From JBBRYW01 sp038253945 (lineage in GTDB: Bacteria > Actinomycetota > Thermoleophilia > Gaiellales > Gaiellaceae), in assembly GCA_038253945.1 (NCBI GenBank), contig JBBSGR010000029.1, forward strand, positions 1 through 15,122: a DNA stretch of 15,122 bases. Reading direction: 5' to 3'. The notes under the pieces were generated by a model that was given only the letters and a program-made list of their open reading frames with translations, was not told the origin of the DNA and searched no databases. The translations under genes were made by a program, and so were the position numbers. Positions within the stretch are counted from its first letter, which is position 1, and each line of letters opens with the position of its first letter. Shown piece after piece: positions 1 through 5,934 of the stretch.

Positions 1-1
1 C

Positions 2-154
2 GCGCTCGGGATCGTCGAGACGGTGCTGCGCTTCATGGGCCACGGCATCCCGGTTGCGACGATCGTCCTCGTCGCGCTGCTCCTCATCTCCGGCTCACAG
101 TTCGTGCTCTTCGGCATGTGGTTCGACATGGAGTCGAACAAGGATTTGCGCTGA
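2..154 (+). CDS. Family 2 glycosyltransferase, C-terminal end (partial)
   Basis: Only the last 50 codons are in the window. The reading frame entering from the left gives a hydrophobic membrane segment (roughly VATIVLVALLLISG) followed by an aromatic stretch and F-D-M-E-S-N-K-D-L-R before a TGA. A terminal hydrophobic segment ending in a FAMWFDME-N-DLR-like tail is typical of membrane-anchored GT2 enzymes of the polyprenyl-phosphate (dolichol-phosphate mannosyltransferase-like) type, so a role in transferring a sugar to a lipid carrier or envelope polymer is likely. The catalytic domain is outside the window. The final eight codons and stop are probably not the original ones: they look supplied by the integrated element that starts here, and the displaced original tail lies at 5019-5045. 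The family call is good; the substrate is unknown. Confidence 0.72.
   Translation, partial: ALGIVETVLRFMGHGIPVATIVLVALLLISGSQFVLFGMWFDMESNKDLR
127..141 (+). other. Left attachment core (attL)
   Basis: Fifteen bases, CATGGAGTCGAACAA, identical to 5018-5032. They lie inside the last codons of the glycosyltransferase gene (M-E-S-N-K). To the right, bases from the element complete the gene with GAT TTG CGC TGA, whereas the other copy reads GAC CTG AGA TAA: the same peptide from different codons. Confidence 0.72.
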
Positions 155-195
155 GGCGGCTCCGGAAGCGGGCTCGTGGGCTCCTCAGTACCGCT

Positions 196-217
196 GTGCA
201 ACCCGCGCGCAACCCGC
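196..217 (+). repeat. Tandem 11-bp repeat, probable recombinase arm sites (left)
   Basis: Two adjoining copies, GTGCAACCCGC then GCGCAACCCGC, start 55 bp inside the left core. The same doublet in the same orientation recurs at 4880-4901 near the other end. Paired short direct repeats flanking a crossover core are what tyrosine recombinases use as arm sites. A second shared 11-mer, GCTCCGGAAGC, lies at 159-169 and again at 4962-4972. The rest of 155-406 shows no convincing gene. Confidence 0.55.
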
Positions 218-406
218 GCGCCGCTCCTCCTAGGAGAGATTGGCGAAACGCGCTAGGCGTCTAGCCATGCGGGCTCGCGGGTCGCGCTCCACGCCGATCT
301 GACCATCCTCGCTCGGCTCAGTCAGGCGCTCGCTCGAGCGCGGGCTGTTCCGCTCGCGGCTTAGTTCGCGGCGTCTGGGGCTTTCTCACCGTGGAAGAAT
401 CGTCGT

Positions 407-1264
407 GTGTCGCTGTGGTCGGATCTCACCGTCGAACATAAGGGGACAAAGCTCGCCGTAAGTAGTTCCGGCGAGGGCGAGCCGACGCTCCTGCTTCTCC
501 ATGGGGGTGGCGACAACCTTGCGGCGTGGAACAGCGTTGCACCCCTCCTCGCCGCAAACTTCCGCATCATTGCCTACGACGCGGCCGGGCATGGGCAATC
601 CGAAACGCCGGATGATGTCTCAGTTGAGGACTTCCTCGATCAAATCGATAGCGTCGCGCGTGCGCTGAAACTTCGCCGGCCCGTCCTCGTGGGCCACTCG
701 TGGGGTGGTGCGACGGCGCTCCGGCACGCGGCGTCCGAGCGCGACTTATCCTCAGGTGTCGTCGCGATTGATCCGGGTTTGTGGGAGCGCGGAATGGAGC
801 TGCCGCCGTTCGACCAAGCGCTCATCGAAGCGCGTGGCTACGGGTGGACGGGGACAAGGGCGGAGTTGGACGAAAAGGTCGCGGCGTGGCTCATGAAGGC
901 TGAGGCGGAGGCTCCCGAGGAACCCTTCGACGTGGTCGAGGCTGCCTTCCGACGAAGCTACGAGGCCACCCCCAATGGCCTATGGCACCGAAAACCGGAG
1001 ATGCGCTACATGCTGAAGTTCGGCCCGCTCGTTCGCGCGCAGAGTACGAGGCTCTCGCTCGGTCTTTTCGACACCGTCGAATGTCCGGTGTCGCTCATCT
1101 GCGCGCGTGAGGGAATCGTTGGAGCGGCTGGCCGCCAGTTGGACCGCCTTGCCGCCCGACCAAACGTTAGTGTTTCCTGGCTTCCCGGTGGCCACTATGT
1201 CCACTGGACGAATGCCGAAGACGTCGCAGCGTCGATACGGCAGTTCGCACACAAGTTGCGGTAA
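407..1264 (+). CDS. Alpha/beta-fold hydrolase
   Basis: A 285-residue soluble protein with the hallmarks of the alpha/beta hydrolase superfamily. It has an oxyanion-loop HGGGD (residues 32-36), a D-A-A-G-H-G-Q-S turn (58-65), the nucleophile elbow G-H-S-W-G-G with Ser98, and a late G-G-H-Y-V-H-W with the likely catalytic His263. The usual acid after the penultimate strand is not evident (C-A-R-E-G instead of G-x-x-D), so Asp122 of A-I-D-P-G may serve instead. No signal peptide or membrane segment is seen. The start is GTG with only a weak GGAAGA-like site upstream. It is the first cargo gene on the left arm of the integrated element and its base use is less GC-biased than the chromosomal genes to the right. 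The substrate cannot be told: esterase, epoxide hydrolase and lactonase relatives share these motifs. Confidence 0.88.
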   Translation: MSLWSDLTVEHKGTKLAVSSSGEGEPTLLLLHGGGDNLAAWNSVAPLLAANFRIIAYDAAGHGQSETPDDVSVEDFLDQIDSVARALKLRRPVLVGHSWGGATALRHAASERDLSSGVVAIDPGLWERGMELPPFDQALIEARGYGWTGTRAELDEKVAAWLMKAEAEAPEEPFDVVEAAFRRSYEATPNGLWHRKPEMRYMLKFGPLVRAQSTRLSLGLFDTVECPVSLICAREGIVGAAGRQLDRLAARPNVSVSWLPGGHYVHWTNAEDVAASIRQFAHKLR

Positions 1265-1348
1265 GAGTCGCTGCGTTTCGCCAATCGTTCGCCAAACCCT
1301 CCTAGAAGTCGGGGGCCGTCCCGCCGGCCGCGTGTTCCGCGTTGGGGC

Positions 1349-1597
1349 TTAGATCGGGAGCGGCGGCTCGAGACGTTGACTCGGGAGCGGCGGCTCGAGC
1401 TCTTGTAAGTCCAGTTCCGACAAGCAGTAGTTCCTGCACCCCTTACAGTCGCCGTCACACTCCGCGAGCTCGAACGGTGCGCCGCAGATCGGGCAGGTCT
1501 CGAGGACAACCCGGCCGCGCACCGTGTCCAACACAACCACTGGCTCCCTGTCGAGAAGGTCGACGAACAGCTTCTCGATGTCTCCGCCGCGCCGCAT
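1349..1597 (-). CDS. Small cysteine-rich (zinc-ribbon-like) protein
   Basis: An 82-residue reading frame, running opposite to both neighbours. The central part has six cysteines: a C-P-I-C pair (35, 38) followed by Cys47, 51, 54 and 58. Such spacing could bind one or two zinc ions. The N-terminal part (D-I-E-K-L-F-V-D-L-L-D) looks like a short amphipathic helix. The last residues are a duplication (L-E-P-P-L-P-S-Q-R then L-E-P-P-L-P-I) caused by a 27-bp tandem repeat in the DNA. No clear ribosome binding site precedes the ATG, and the frame is short, so it may be a minor or decaying gene. I do not recognise the family; the cysteine pattern is the main reason to believe it is coding. Confidence 0.5.
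   Translation of the reverse strand: MRRGGDIEKLFVDLLDREPVVVLDTVRGRVVLETCPICGAPFELAECDGDCKGCRNYCLSELDLQELEPPLPSQRLEPPLPI
1354..1399 (+). repeat. Two direct copies of a 19-bp sequence, 27-bp period
   Basis: TCGGGAGCGGCGGCTCGAG occurs at 1354-1372 and again at 1381-1399. Because the period is a multiple of three, it duplicates a nine-residue unit at the C-terminus of the small cysteine-rich protein on the minus strand. Confidence 0.85.
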
Positions 1598-1696
1598 TGA
1601 TGGCGCGTTATGCAGCGTTCGGGTGCGCGGCGGGTTGCACGCCTGCCCGGAGTCCGGTCACCGTGGACGAGCCGTCGCCTCTGCTAAAACAATTCA

Positions 1697-2500
1697 ATGC
1701 CACAGTTCGTCGAGTTTGTTACGGGGACGTGGGTCGAGGGCCTCGATGCGGATGTCGGCCACGAGGCCGAAGCTCTCAGCGGTCTGTTAACTCGGGGAGT
1801 CCTGGACGCGGTCCTGGCGCTGGCGATGTTCGAACAGGCGAGAAATGCGCCCCACGACCACAGCCAAGCGGCTTGGGAGCGCGACCGCCAACTTGAGCGT
1901 ATTCGTGAGGAAGAGCTGGCTTCCGAAGACCCGCGAGATTGTACCGCGCCGGACTTCATGGAGTGGCGGATGCGGATTTCGGGGCAGGCGCGACGCGATG
2001 TGGTACGCGCGAAGTGGGAGGCAGGTGAGTTGCCCGACGAACTCAAGCATCGCTTGCCGTTCCTGCACGCCCAAACGTTTGTAACGGCCCTAGCCCAGGT
2101 CGGAAGAGCAATGTACGCGCTTGCCGAGCTTGACACGGGCTCCGCGAAGGTCGAGCTACTGGCTGCGCGCGATGACTTTGCCGCCGCTCTGCCTACCCTG
2201 AAACACGTACGGGACTCAGTGGAGCACGCAGAGGACCGCCTACGCGGTCACAACCGGCGAGGCCAGACGATGACGCTAGCCCCAGTTACGAACACCGCTG
2301 TACATGCGCCTACAGGAGGGGTCCTAATTGGCGGCATGCTCAACGGCTCAAACTTCGGCTGGACCGTCGAGGGCGGCGACTATCAGGAAGTCGAGATCTC
2401 CGAAACGACGATCGAGGCGGCGCGGTCGTCGGTTCAACGGGCGCTTGACGCGCTGCCATGGCAAACGCACGGCCATCCGCGTTACGTGCCTTCCCGCTAG
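1697..2500 (+). CDS. Unrecognised 267-residue protein with a HEPN-like R-D-x3-H motif
   Basis: The N-terminal two thirds are rich in helix-forming residues. Residues 60-80 are strongly charged. A later helix pair ends in V-R-D-S-V-E-H, giving Arg172-Asp173-x3-His177, which fits the R-polar-x3-H signature of HEPN RNases. The C-terminal third is different: it is glycine and threonine rich (G-G-V-L-I-G-G-M-L-N-G), probably beta structure, then a short helix. There are no membrane segments. The ATG has no obvious ribosome binding site. It sits between the small cysteine-rich gene and the minus-strand phage-like cluster, inside the integrated element, a usual place for defence or toxin cargo. The HEPN reading rests on one short motif and the helical context; the coding call is firmer than the function. 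Confidence 0.72.
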   Translation: MPQFVEFVTGTWVEGLDADVGHEAEALSGLLTRGVLDAVLALAMFEQARNAPHDHSQAAWERDRQLERIREEELASEDPRDCTAPDFMEWRMRISGQARRDVVRAKWEAGELPDELKHRLPFLHAQTFVTALAQVGRAMYALAELDTGSAKVELLAARDDFAAALPTLKHVRDSVEHAEDRLRGHNRRGQTMTLAPVTNTAVHAPTGGVLIGGMLNGSNFGWTVEGGDYQEVEISETTIEAARSSVQRALDALPWQTHGHPRYVPSR

Positions 2501-2513
2501 GGACGGCGGCCCG

Positions 2514-2945
2514 CTAGTCCTCGACCAGCGATGGCCCGAGCCCGACCTGCCGCCTGTGCGGGTCGTCCAGACACGACAGCCCCAGAGCCACCACCAGGTC
2601 GTCGTGCGCCCCCGTCCGGAACGCCCCGCTGATCAGGTTCGCGTTCTCATTCACCCGAAGCTCGAAGTCCATCAGTTCCTCCGCCAAACGCTCAGCCTCC
2701 GCCGTCCTGGGCAGGCCGATCCGCGCCTGTTGCAACAGCGCCTGCAACGTCGAGACGAGATGCAGCTTCCCCAACCGGATCTCGCGCCCGCTGCGCGCCG
2801 AACGGCGGAGATGCGCGTCAAGATTCTCGAGGCCGCTCAAGCGTAGAACGACAAACGCGCCAGATCCGTAAGGCGGGGACTGCACGCGGAAGCGCTCGCG
2901 TTCGCAGCAATCGCCGCCGCCGTCTGCGTCATCCTGCTCGACGCG
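2514..2945 (-). pseudogene. Terminase-large-subunit-like C-terminal fragment
   Basis: The frame stays open from just after the TAA of the upstream gene, and that TAA is in the same frame. The first possible start is a GTG at 2885 with no ribosome binding site. The last part reads L-V-S-T-L-Q-A-L-L-Q, then A-E-E-L-M-D-F-E-L-R-V, then G-A-H-D-D-L-V-V-A-L-G-L. This series matches the end of the RNase H-like nuclease domain of phage terminase large subunits, where the H-D-D-L-V-x-A-L motif supplies a metal-binding aspartate. No ATPase domain is found upstream, so it cannot be a working packaging motor. It could be a remnant, or a small domain protein if the GTG is used. The family match is by eye. 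Confidence 0.5.
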
Positions 2946-3422
2946 TTATAGCTCGAACAGCTTCTCCTGGGCGGCTGGTCGGCCTGACGCCCGCACCATC
3001 GTCACCCCTTCGTTGATCGGCGTCCCATCCACCGGAGAACGACGCGCATAACGTGGATCCTCAACCTCCACAGCCGCCGGAGACACCACAGGAGGCTCCC
3101 CCGCGCCCTCCGTTGACCGCGGAGACGGTGGCGAGGCCTCCGGGACGCCTCGACTGCCAGAGGTCACGGGAGGAGCCGAAACACGCTCGGGCGGCGGCGA
3201 CCGAAGGAACCGCGCCCGGCGACGCGGCTCCCGCCCGGACGCCAGGTCACTCCTGAACCGGGCGAGCAGCGCGTCCACGTCCCCACCAGCGGCGAGCGCC
3301 TCCTCCAACTCCAACAGCTGCACCTCATCCAAAGCACGGAGCAGCCGGTGGAACCACTGCTCCTCACGCTCCCGCAGCCCCGCCTCAAGCCGCTCGACCC
3401 GCCTCAGCAGATCGTCACGCAC
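2946..3422 (-). CDS. Charged coiled-coil protein, function unknown
   Basis: About 158 residues if started at the GTG at 3422, which overlaps the stop of the preceding helix-turn-helix gene (GTGCGTGA); a TTG at 3464 would add 14 residues. The first 70 residues form a charged heptad-like helix (R-R-V-E-R-L-E-A-G-L-R-E-R-E-E-Q, then A-L-D-E-V-Q-L-L-E-L-E-E-A-L). These are followed by a long proline- and serine-rich linker and a short tail ending K-L-F-E-L. It lies between the helix-turn-helix gene and the terminase-like piece, so it may be a phage packaging accessory or scaffold. That is position-based inference only. The TAA is in frame with the terminase-like fragment downstream, so a former fusion is possible. 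Confidence 0.6.
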   Translation of the reverse strand: MRDDLLRRVERLEAGLREREEQWFHRLLRALDEVQLLELEEALAAGGDVDALLARFRSDLASGREPRRRARFLRSPPPERVSAPPVTSGSRGVPEASPPSPRSTEGAGEPPVVSPAAVEVEDPRYARRSPVDGTPINEGVTMVRASGRPAAQEKLFEL

Positions 3423-3807
3423 CGTGCGCCCACGCCGCCGACTCCCGAACGTGTTGCTGCTCAAGCGTGAACACCCGCTCCGCGAGATCCGCGTCCCGGT
3501 AGCGGCCCGCCATCTCGTCCAGCTGCGCCGCCGCCTTCAACCGCACACACGGGTTCTGATCCGCGAGCAGCGCCTTCAACGTCCCGACCACCGCGGTGAT
3601 CGCATCTGAGACTGAGGCCGACGTCTGCGACACGATCTCACGCTTCGCGTCGTCCAACTGCGCCCGGAACAGCGGGTCATGTACCCGCCGCTGCACCGTC
3701 CGCCGGTGAACCCCAACCAGCTTCGCCGCCTCACCCTGCGTGTGCCCCGCGGCCAACGCCGCGATCAACGTCTCGTCGTACCTCGCCCTACGTCCCATCG
3801 TTTCCAT
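3415..3807 (-). CDS. Helix-turn-helix protein of phage terminase small-subunit type
   Basis: 130 residues. The ATG at 3807 is chosen because AGGAGG lies five bases before it. Residues about 9-42 form a helix-turn-helix: D-E-T-L-I-A-A-L-A-A-G-H-T-Q-G-E-A-A-K-L-V-G-V-H with R-R-T-V-Q-R-R-V as recognition helix. Then come a helical middle (T-A-V-V-G-T-L-K-A-L-L) and a repeat-like helix (V-R-L-K-A-A-A-Q-L-D) seen in small DNA-binding proteins annotated as terminase small subunits or phage HTH proteins. It heads a minus-strand cluster with the coiled-coil protein and the terminase-like fragment, which supports a phage packaging origin. It could equally be a regulator of the element. Coding is clear from the ribosome binding site and domain. 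Confidence 0.8.
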   Translation of the reverse strand: METMGRRARYDETLIAALAAGHTQGEAAKLVGVHRRTVQRRVHDPLFRAQLDDAKREIVSQTSASVSDAITAVVGTLKALLADQNPCVRLKAAAQLDEMAGRYRDADLAERVFTLEQQHVRESAAWAHGA

Positions 3808-3898
3808 CACGACCTCCTACGGTTGCACTCGGGTTTCACCGCCGCGCGAGCCCTTTCCCCACGCGGCCTCACAGTCACTTGTTCGACTTCCAGCGGAA

Positions 3899-4288
3899 TC
3901 ACGTGCCGCACTTTCCCCCCATTCCCGTGGCGACGGCAGCCGCCGGCGCGCGCGAGGAGTCTCCGGGAGGGTTCTCCGGTTTGCGGCCGGCGGGGCGGCG
4001 CTGGATCGTTGCTGCCTGCCCCGCCGGTCTGCGCTCGAGGTCGGGGTTGGTCGTCGGCTTGACCGTCCCGGTCTCGAGTGTGTGGTCCGCCTCGGTTAGC
4101 TGGTTGCGGCGGACACGGGCGATGTAAGTCTCGGGGAAGCTGGAAAGCGGGTTGGCGTTCGGGTCGGCGGTGGTTACCATCTGCCCCTCGCTGCGCGCGT
4201 CGGCCGGCGGCGTCTCCGCTGCCACGGTGGGGGGTCGGGCTGGCCGCTGTGCACCTTTACCTTCCGCCCTCCCGGGCTGTACCACCAT
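3899..4288 (-). CDS. Proline/arginine-rich hypothetical protein
   Basis: About 129 residues from the ATG at 4288, ten bases after the stop of the upstream ribbon-helix-helix-like gene and on the same strand. The composition is low complexity, rich in Pro, Arg, Ala and Thr. One more ordered segment is present (S-S-F-P-E-T-Y-I-A-R-V-R-R-N-Q-L-T-E-A). A second possible start is the ATG of M-V-T-T-A-D-P-N. No known domain is recognised and the ribosome binding site is weak. Position in the cluster is the main support; it could be noncoding GC-rich sequence. Confidence 0.42.
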   Translation of the reverse strand: MVVQPGRAEGKGAQRPARPPTVAAETPPADARSEGQMVTTADPNANPLSSFPETYIARVRRNQLTEADHTLETGTVKPTTNPDLERRPAGQAATIQRRPAGRKPENPPGDSSRAPAAAVATGMGGKCGT

Positions 4289-4298
4289 CGTCTGAGGT

Positions 4299-4517
4299 TC
4301 ATCCCCGTCTCGCTTTCTCGTCTGAGACGTCGGCGCGGAGCTGCTCGAAGAACGTGTGGCCGAACTGTTCGAGCAGGTCGGTTGCCTGCCCGGTCGGTGT
4401 CGTCTCCCGTCGGCGTCCGGCGAGCTTGAGCGCCAGGTGGGTTTCCTGTGTGACACGGACCGCCACCTTCTTCCGGGATCCTTTCGACTCTGCGAACGCG
4501 CGCTCACCCATCGGCAT
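4299..4517 (-). CDS. Small ribbon-helix-helix-like DNA-binding protein
   Basis: 72 residues. The ATG at 4517 follows a very strong ribosome binding site (AAGGAGGGAGG), which decides the start over the longer frame. After a basic N-terminus, K-V-A-V-R-V-T could be the DNA-contacting strand, then a helix (E-T-H-L-A-L-K-L-A-G-R-R-R-E) and a second helix (G-Q-A-T-D-L-L-E-Q-F-G). This is the layout of Arc/MetJ/CopG-type repressors and partition accessory proteins. The gene overlaps the end of the upstream frame (4504-4517), so the two are translationally coupled. It probably controls the element's own genes or its maintenance; the fold is inferred by eye. Confidence 0.68.
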   Translation of the reverse strand: MPMGERAFAESKGSRKKVAVRVTQETHLALKLAGRRRETTPTGQATDLLEQFGHTFFEQLRADVSDEKARRG

Positions 4518-4776
4518 GTTCGCCACCTCCCTCCTTGAGCATTTCCTGGTACGTCGGCCCGTCGTCCGACCCTGTGGCGTACGCCTTGGCCATCCGGTCT
4601 TGCGGCTTCGCGGTCCCCTGGATGGACTTGGCGGAGAACTCGGCGATCTGCTCGACCGGTGCGACCGCCTGGCTGATGTCGAGCAGGAGGTCGATCTCGT
4701 GGTACAGCCCACCGAGATCCACGAACTGGTCGCCGGCGGAGACGTACACGGCCTCGTTGCGGAGCGCTCGGAGCAT
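4504..4776 (-). CDS. Unrecognised 90-residue protein at the right end of the element
   Basis: The frame ends G-G-E-H-A-D-G-stop, overlapping the start of the ribbon-helix-helix-like gene. It contains a helical, acidic segment (G-L-Y-H-E-I-D-L-L-L-D-I-S-Q-A-V-A-P-V-E-Q-I). The same frame is open upstream to a TAG at about 4867 and reads sensibly (S-W-Q-K-L-I-R-R-A-R-E-T-Q-D-A-E), but there is no ATG, GTG or TTG there and no ribosome binding site before 4776. It may therefore be the C-terminal remnant of a longer gene cut off near the right end. Coupling to the next gene supports expression. No family is recognised. Confidence 0.58.
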   Translation of the reverse strand: MLRALRNEAVYVSAGDQFVDLGGLYHEIDLLLDISQAVAPVEQIAEFSAKSIQGTAKPQDRMAKAYATGSDDGPTYQEMLKEGGGEHADG

Positions 4777-4879
4777 CTCCGCGTCCTGGGTCTCTCGCGC
4801 CCGGCGGATCAGCTTCTGCCAGCTCGCGCCTGAATGGACAAGCCCCGATGTGGTGGTTACCGCCTAGTCAAAGGTCTCC

Positions 4880-4901
4880 GTGCAACCCGCGTGCAACCCG
4901 A
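4880..4901 (+). repeat. Tandem 11-bp repeat, probable recombinase arm sites (right)
   Basis: GTGCAACCCGC followed directly by GTGCAACCCGA, the same orientation and period as 196-217 at the left end. It lies 116 bp before the right core. The interval 4868-5017 contains no convincing gene; it holds these repeats and the shared GCTCCGGAAGC at 4962-4972. Confidence 0.57.
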
Positions 4902-5017
4902 AGGGGCGACACGGGGCATCACGGGACAACACGAGCGCCTCAGCAGAAGTGCCGCCAGCCCGCTCCGGAAGCCAAAGACGATACGAAGCGATACAGGACG
5001 ACATGGTGGGGGATGCT

Positions 5018-5032
5018 CATGGAGTCGAACAA
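5018..5032 (+). other. Right attachment core (attR) with displaced gene tail
   Basis: CATGGAGTCGAACAA again, followed by AGACCTGAGATAA, so codons 5019-5045 read M-E-S-N-K-D-L-R-stop. This is most simply the original 3' end of the host glycosyltransferase gene, cut off from its body by the insertion. The upstream bases in this frame do not continue the gene. Confidence 0.72.
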
Positions 5033-5087
5033 AGACCTGAGATAAATCCCTGCAAATTGGCACCGTTGCCTCGCCTTGGCCCAGCGC

Positions 5088-5934
5088 CTATTTGACGGCG
5101 CTCAGATATGCGTGAGCTGAGCGCGTCCTCGCCTGTCCCGCTTCAACGAGCGGTCGCACGACGGACTGGAAACGTTCGGCCTCTTCCCCGCTGAGCGCCT
5201 CCGCGATCGTCTCACGAAGGCTTGGCGCGAGGGGATTCGGCCTCGTGGCGCAAGCGTCGAGCCAGTCGCCCGTCAACCAGGACTCGCTCTTCAGCGCCAG
5301 TCAAGCGTGAGCTGGACAGTCGCAAATCCCGACTCAGCGGCGATCTCGAAGAGATCGCGCTCGTCAAAGTCGAGCATCGAGCGGACAGTCTGCTCTTGCC
5401 AAACTTCTCGTACCTTGGCGGCTAGGTCTTCGATCTCCGACAGGTCATGACCACAGAACGTCCCGGGCGGAGAGGAGCCGGCGAAGGCATTGATCGGCTC
5501 GAACAGAGAAAGCCGGCCTCCAGGCTTGAGAACGCGAAACGCTTCGGCGAACGCCTGGCGTTTGTCCTCGACGTAGATCAGCACTGAGCGGCAGGTGACG
5601 ACATCGACGCTCTGGGCTTGAACCGCGCCAAGATCCTCGGCTCGCGCTTGAAGAAACGATGCACACGAAGCCGAAGGATCGTTCGGAAGCCGGCCGCGGC
5701 AGTGGTCGAGCAACTCCTGTGAAACGTCGCTGAAGATGACAGTCGCACTCGGCTCAGCGCGCCGAAAGCGATGAGGCCGTCGCCACACCCGAGGTCGAGG
5801 ACGAGCTGGTCGGGGCCAACCTGGCCTGCGTCGAGTAGCCGATCTCGCACCTCCGCAAGCCAGGGAACGGCCCCAGCGTCCTGGGCGAGCACCCAGCTCG
5901 CCCACTGATCGCTCGCGGTCGCCGAGGCTTCCAT
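5088..5934 (-). pseudogene. Class I SAM-dependent methyltransferase, broken by two frameshifts
   Basis: Three reading frames in series make one recognisable enzyme. The first, from the ATG at 5934, has L-V-L-D-L-G-C-G-D-G (SAM-binding motif I). After a shift near 5755 the next frame gives A-T-V-I-F-S-D-V-S-Q-E-L-L-D-H, then V-D-V-V-T-C-R-S-V-L-I-Y-V and the typical R-V-L-K-P-G-G-R-L-S. A second shift near 5290 joins the C-terminal part with N-P-L-A-P-S-L-R-E-T-I and E-E-A-E-R-F-Q. Both junctions behave like the loss of one base (or of one plus a multiple of three), and the first also seems to lack a few residues. The ATG directly follows the stop of the aminopeptidase gene (TGAATG), so they were an operon. 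Either a true pseudogene or sequence error; the substrate is unknown. Confidence 0.75.

Larger units (their letters stand above)
127..5032. mobile_element. Integrative element inserted in the 3' end of a glycosyltransferase gene, no visible integrase
   Basis: The element is bounded by direct copies of the 15-bp core CATGGAGTCGAACAA (127-141 and 5018-5032). Beyond the core, both copies still encode K-D-L-R-stop but with different codons, as expected when an element carries its own version of the target gene's end and restores the reading frame on insertion. Tandem 11-bp repeats near both ends (196-217 and 4880-4901) resemble arm-type binding sites of a tyrosine recombinase. Cargo includes a terminase-like fragment, a helix-turn-helix protein and accessory genes that differ in orientation and base use from the flanks. 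No integrase, excisionase or replication gene is recognisable, so it is either a remnant or an element moved in trans. Boundaries are seen directly; the mechanism is inferred. Confidence 0.72.

Noticed and set aside
1342..1896. 184-codon plus-strand frame across the cysteine-rich gene
   Set aside because: Very Arg/Pro-rich and crosses a better start at 1697; looks like noncoding high-GC sequence.
3679..4127. Plus-strand frames opposite the helix-turn-helix gene
   Set aside because: No ribosome binding site or domain; the minus strand has AGGAGG and a helix-turn-helix.
5019..5045. M-E-S-N-K-D-L-R as an independent small gene
   Set aside because: It has no ribosome binding site and duplicates the tail of the glycosyltransferase; best read as the displaced gene end.
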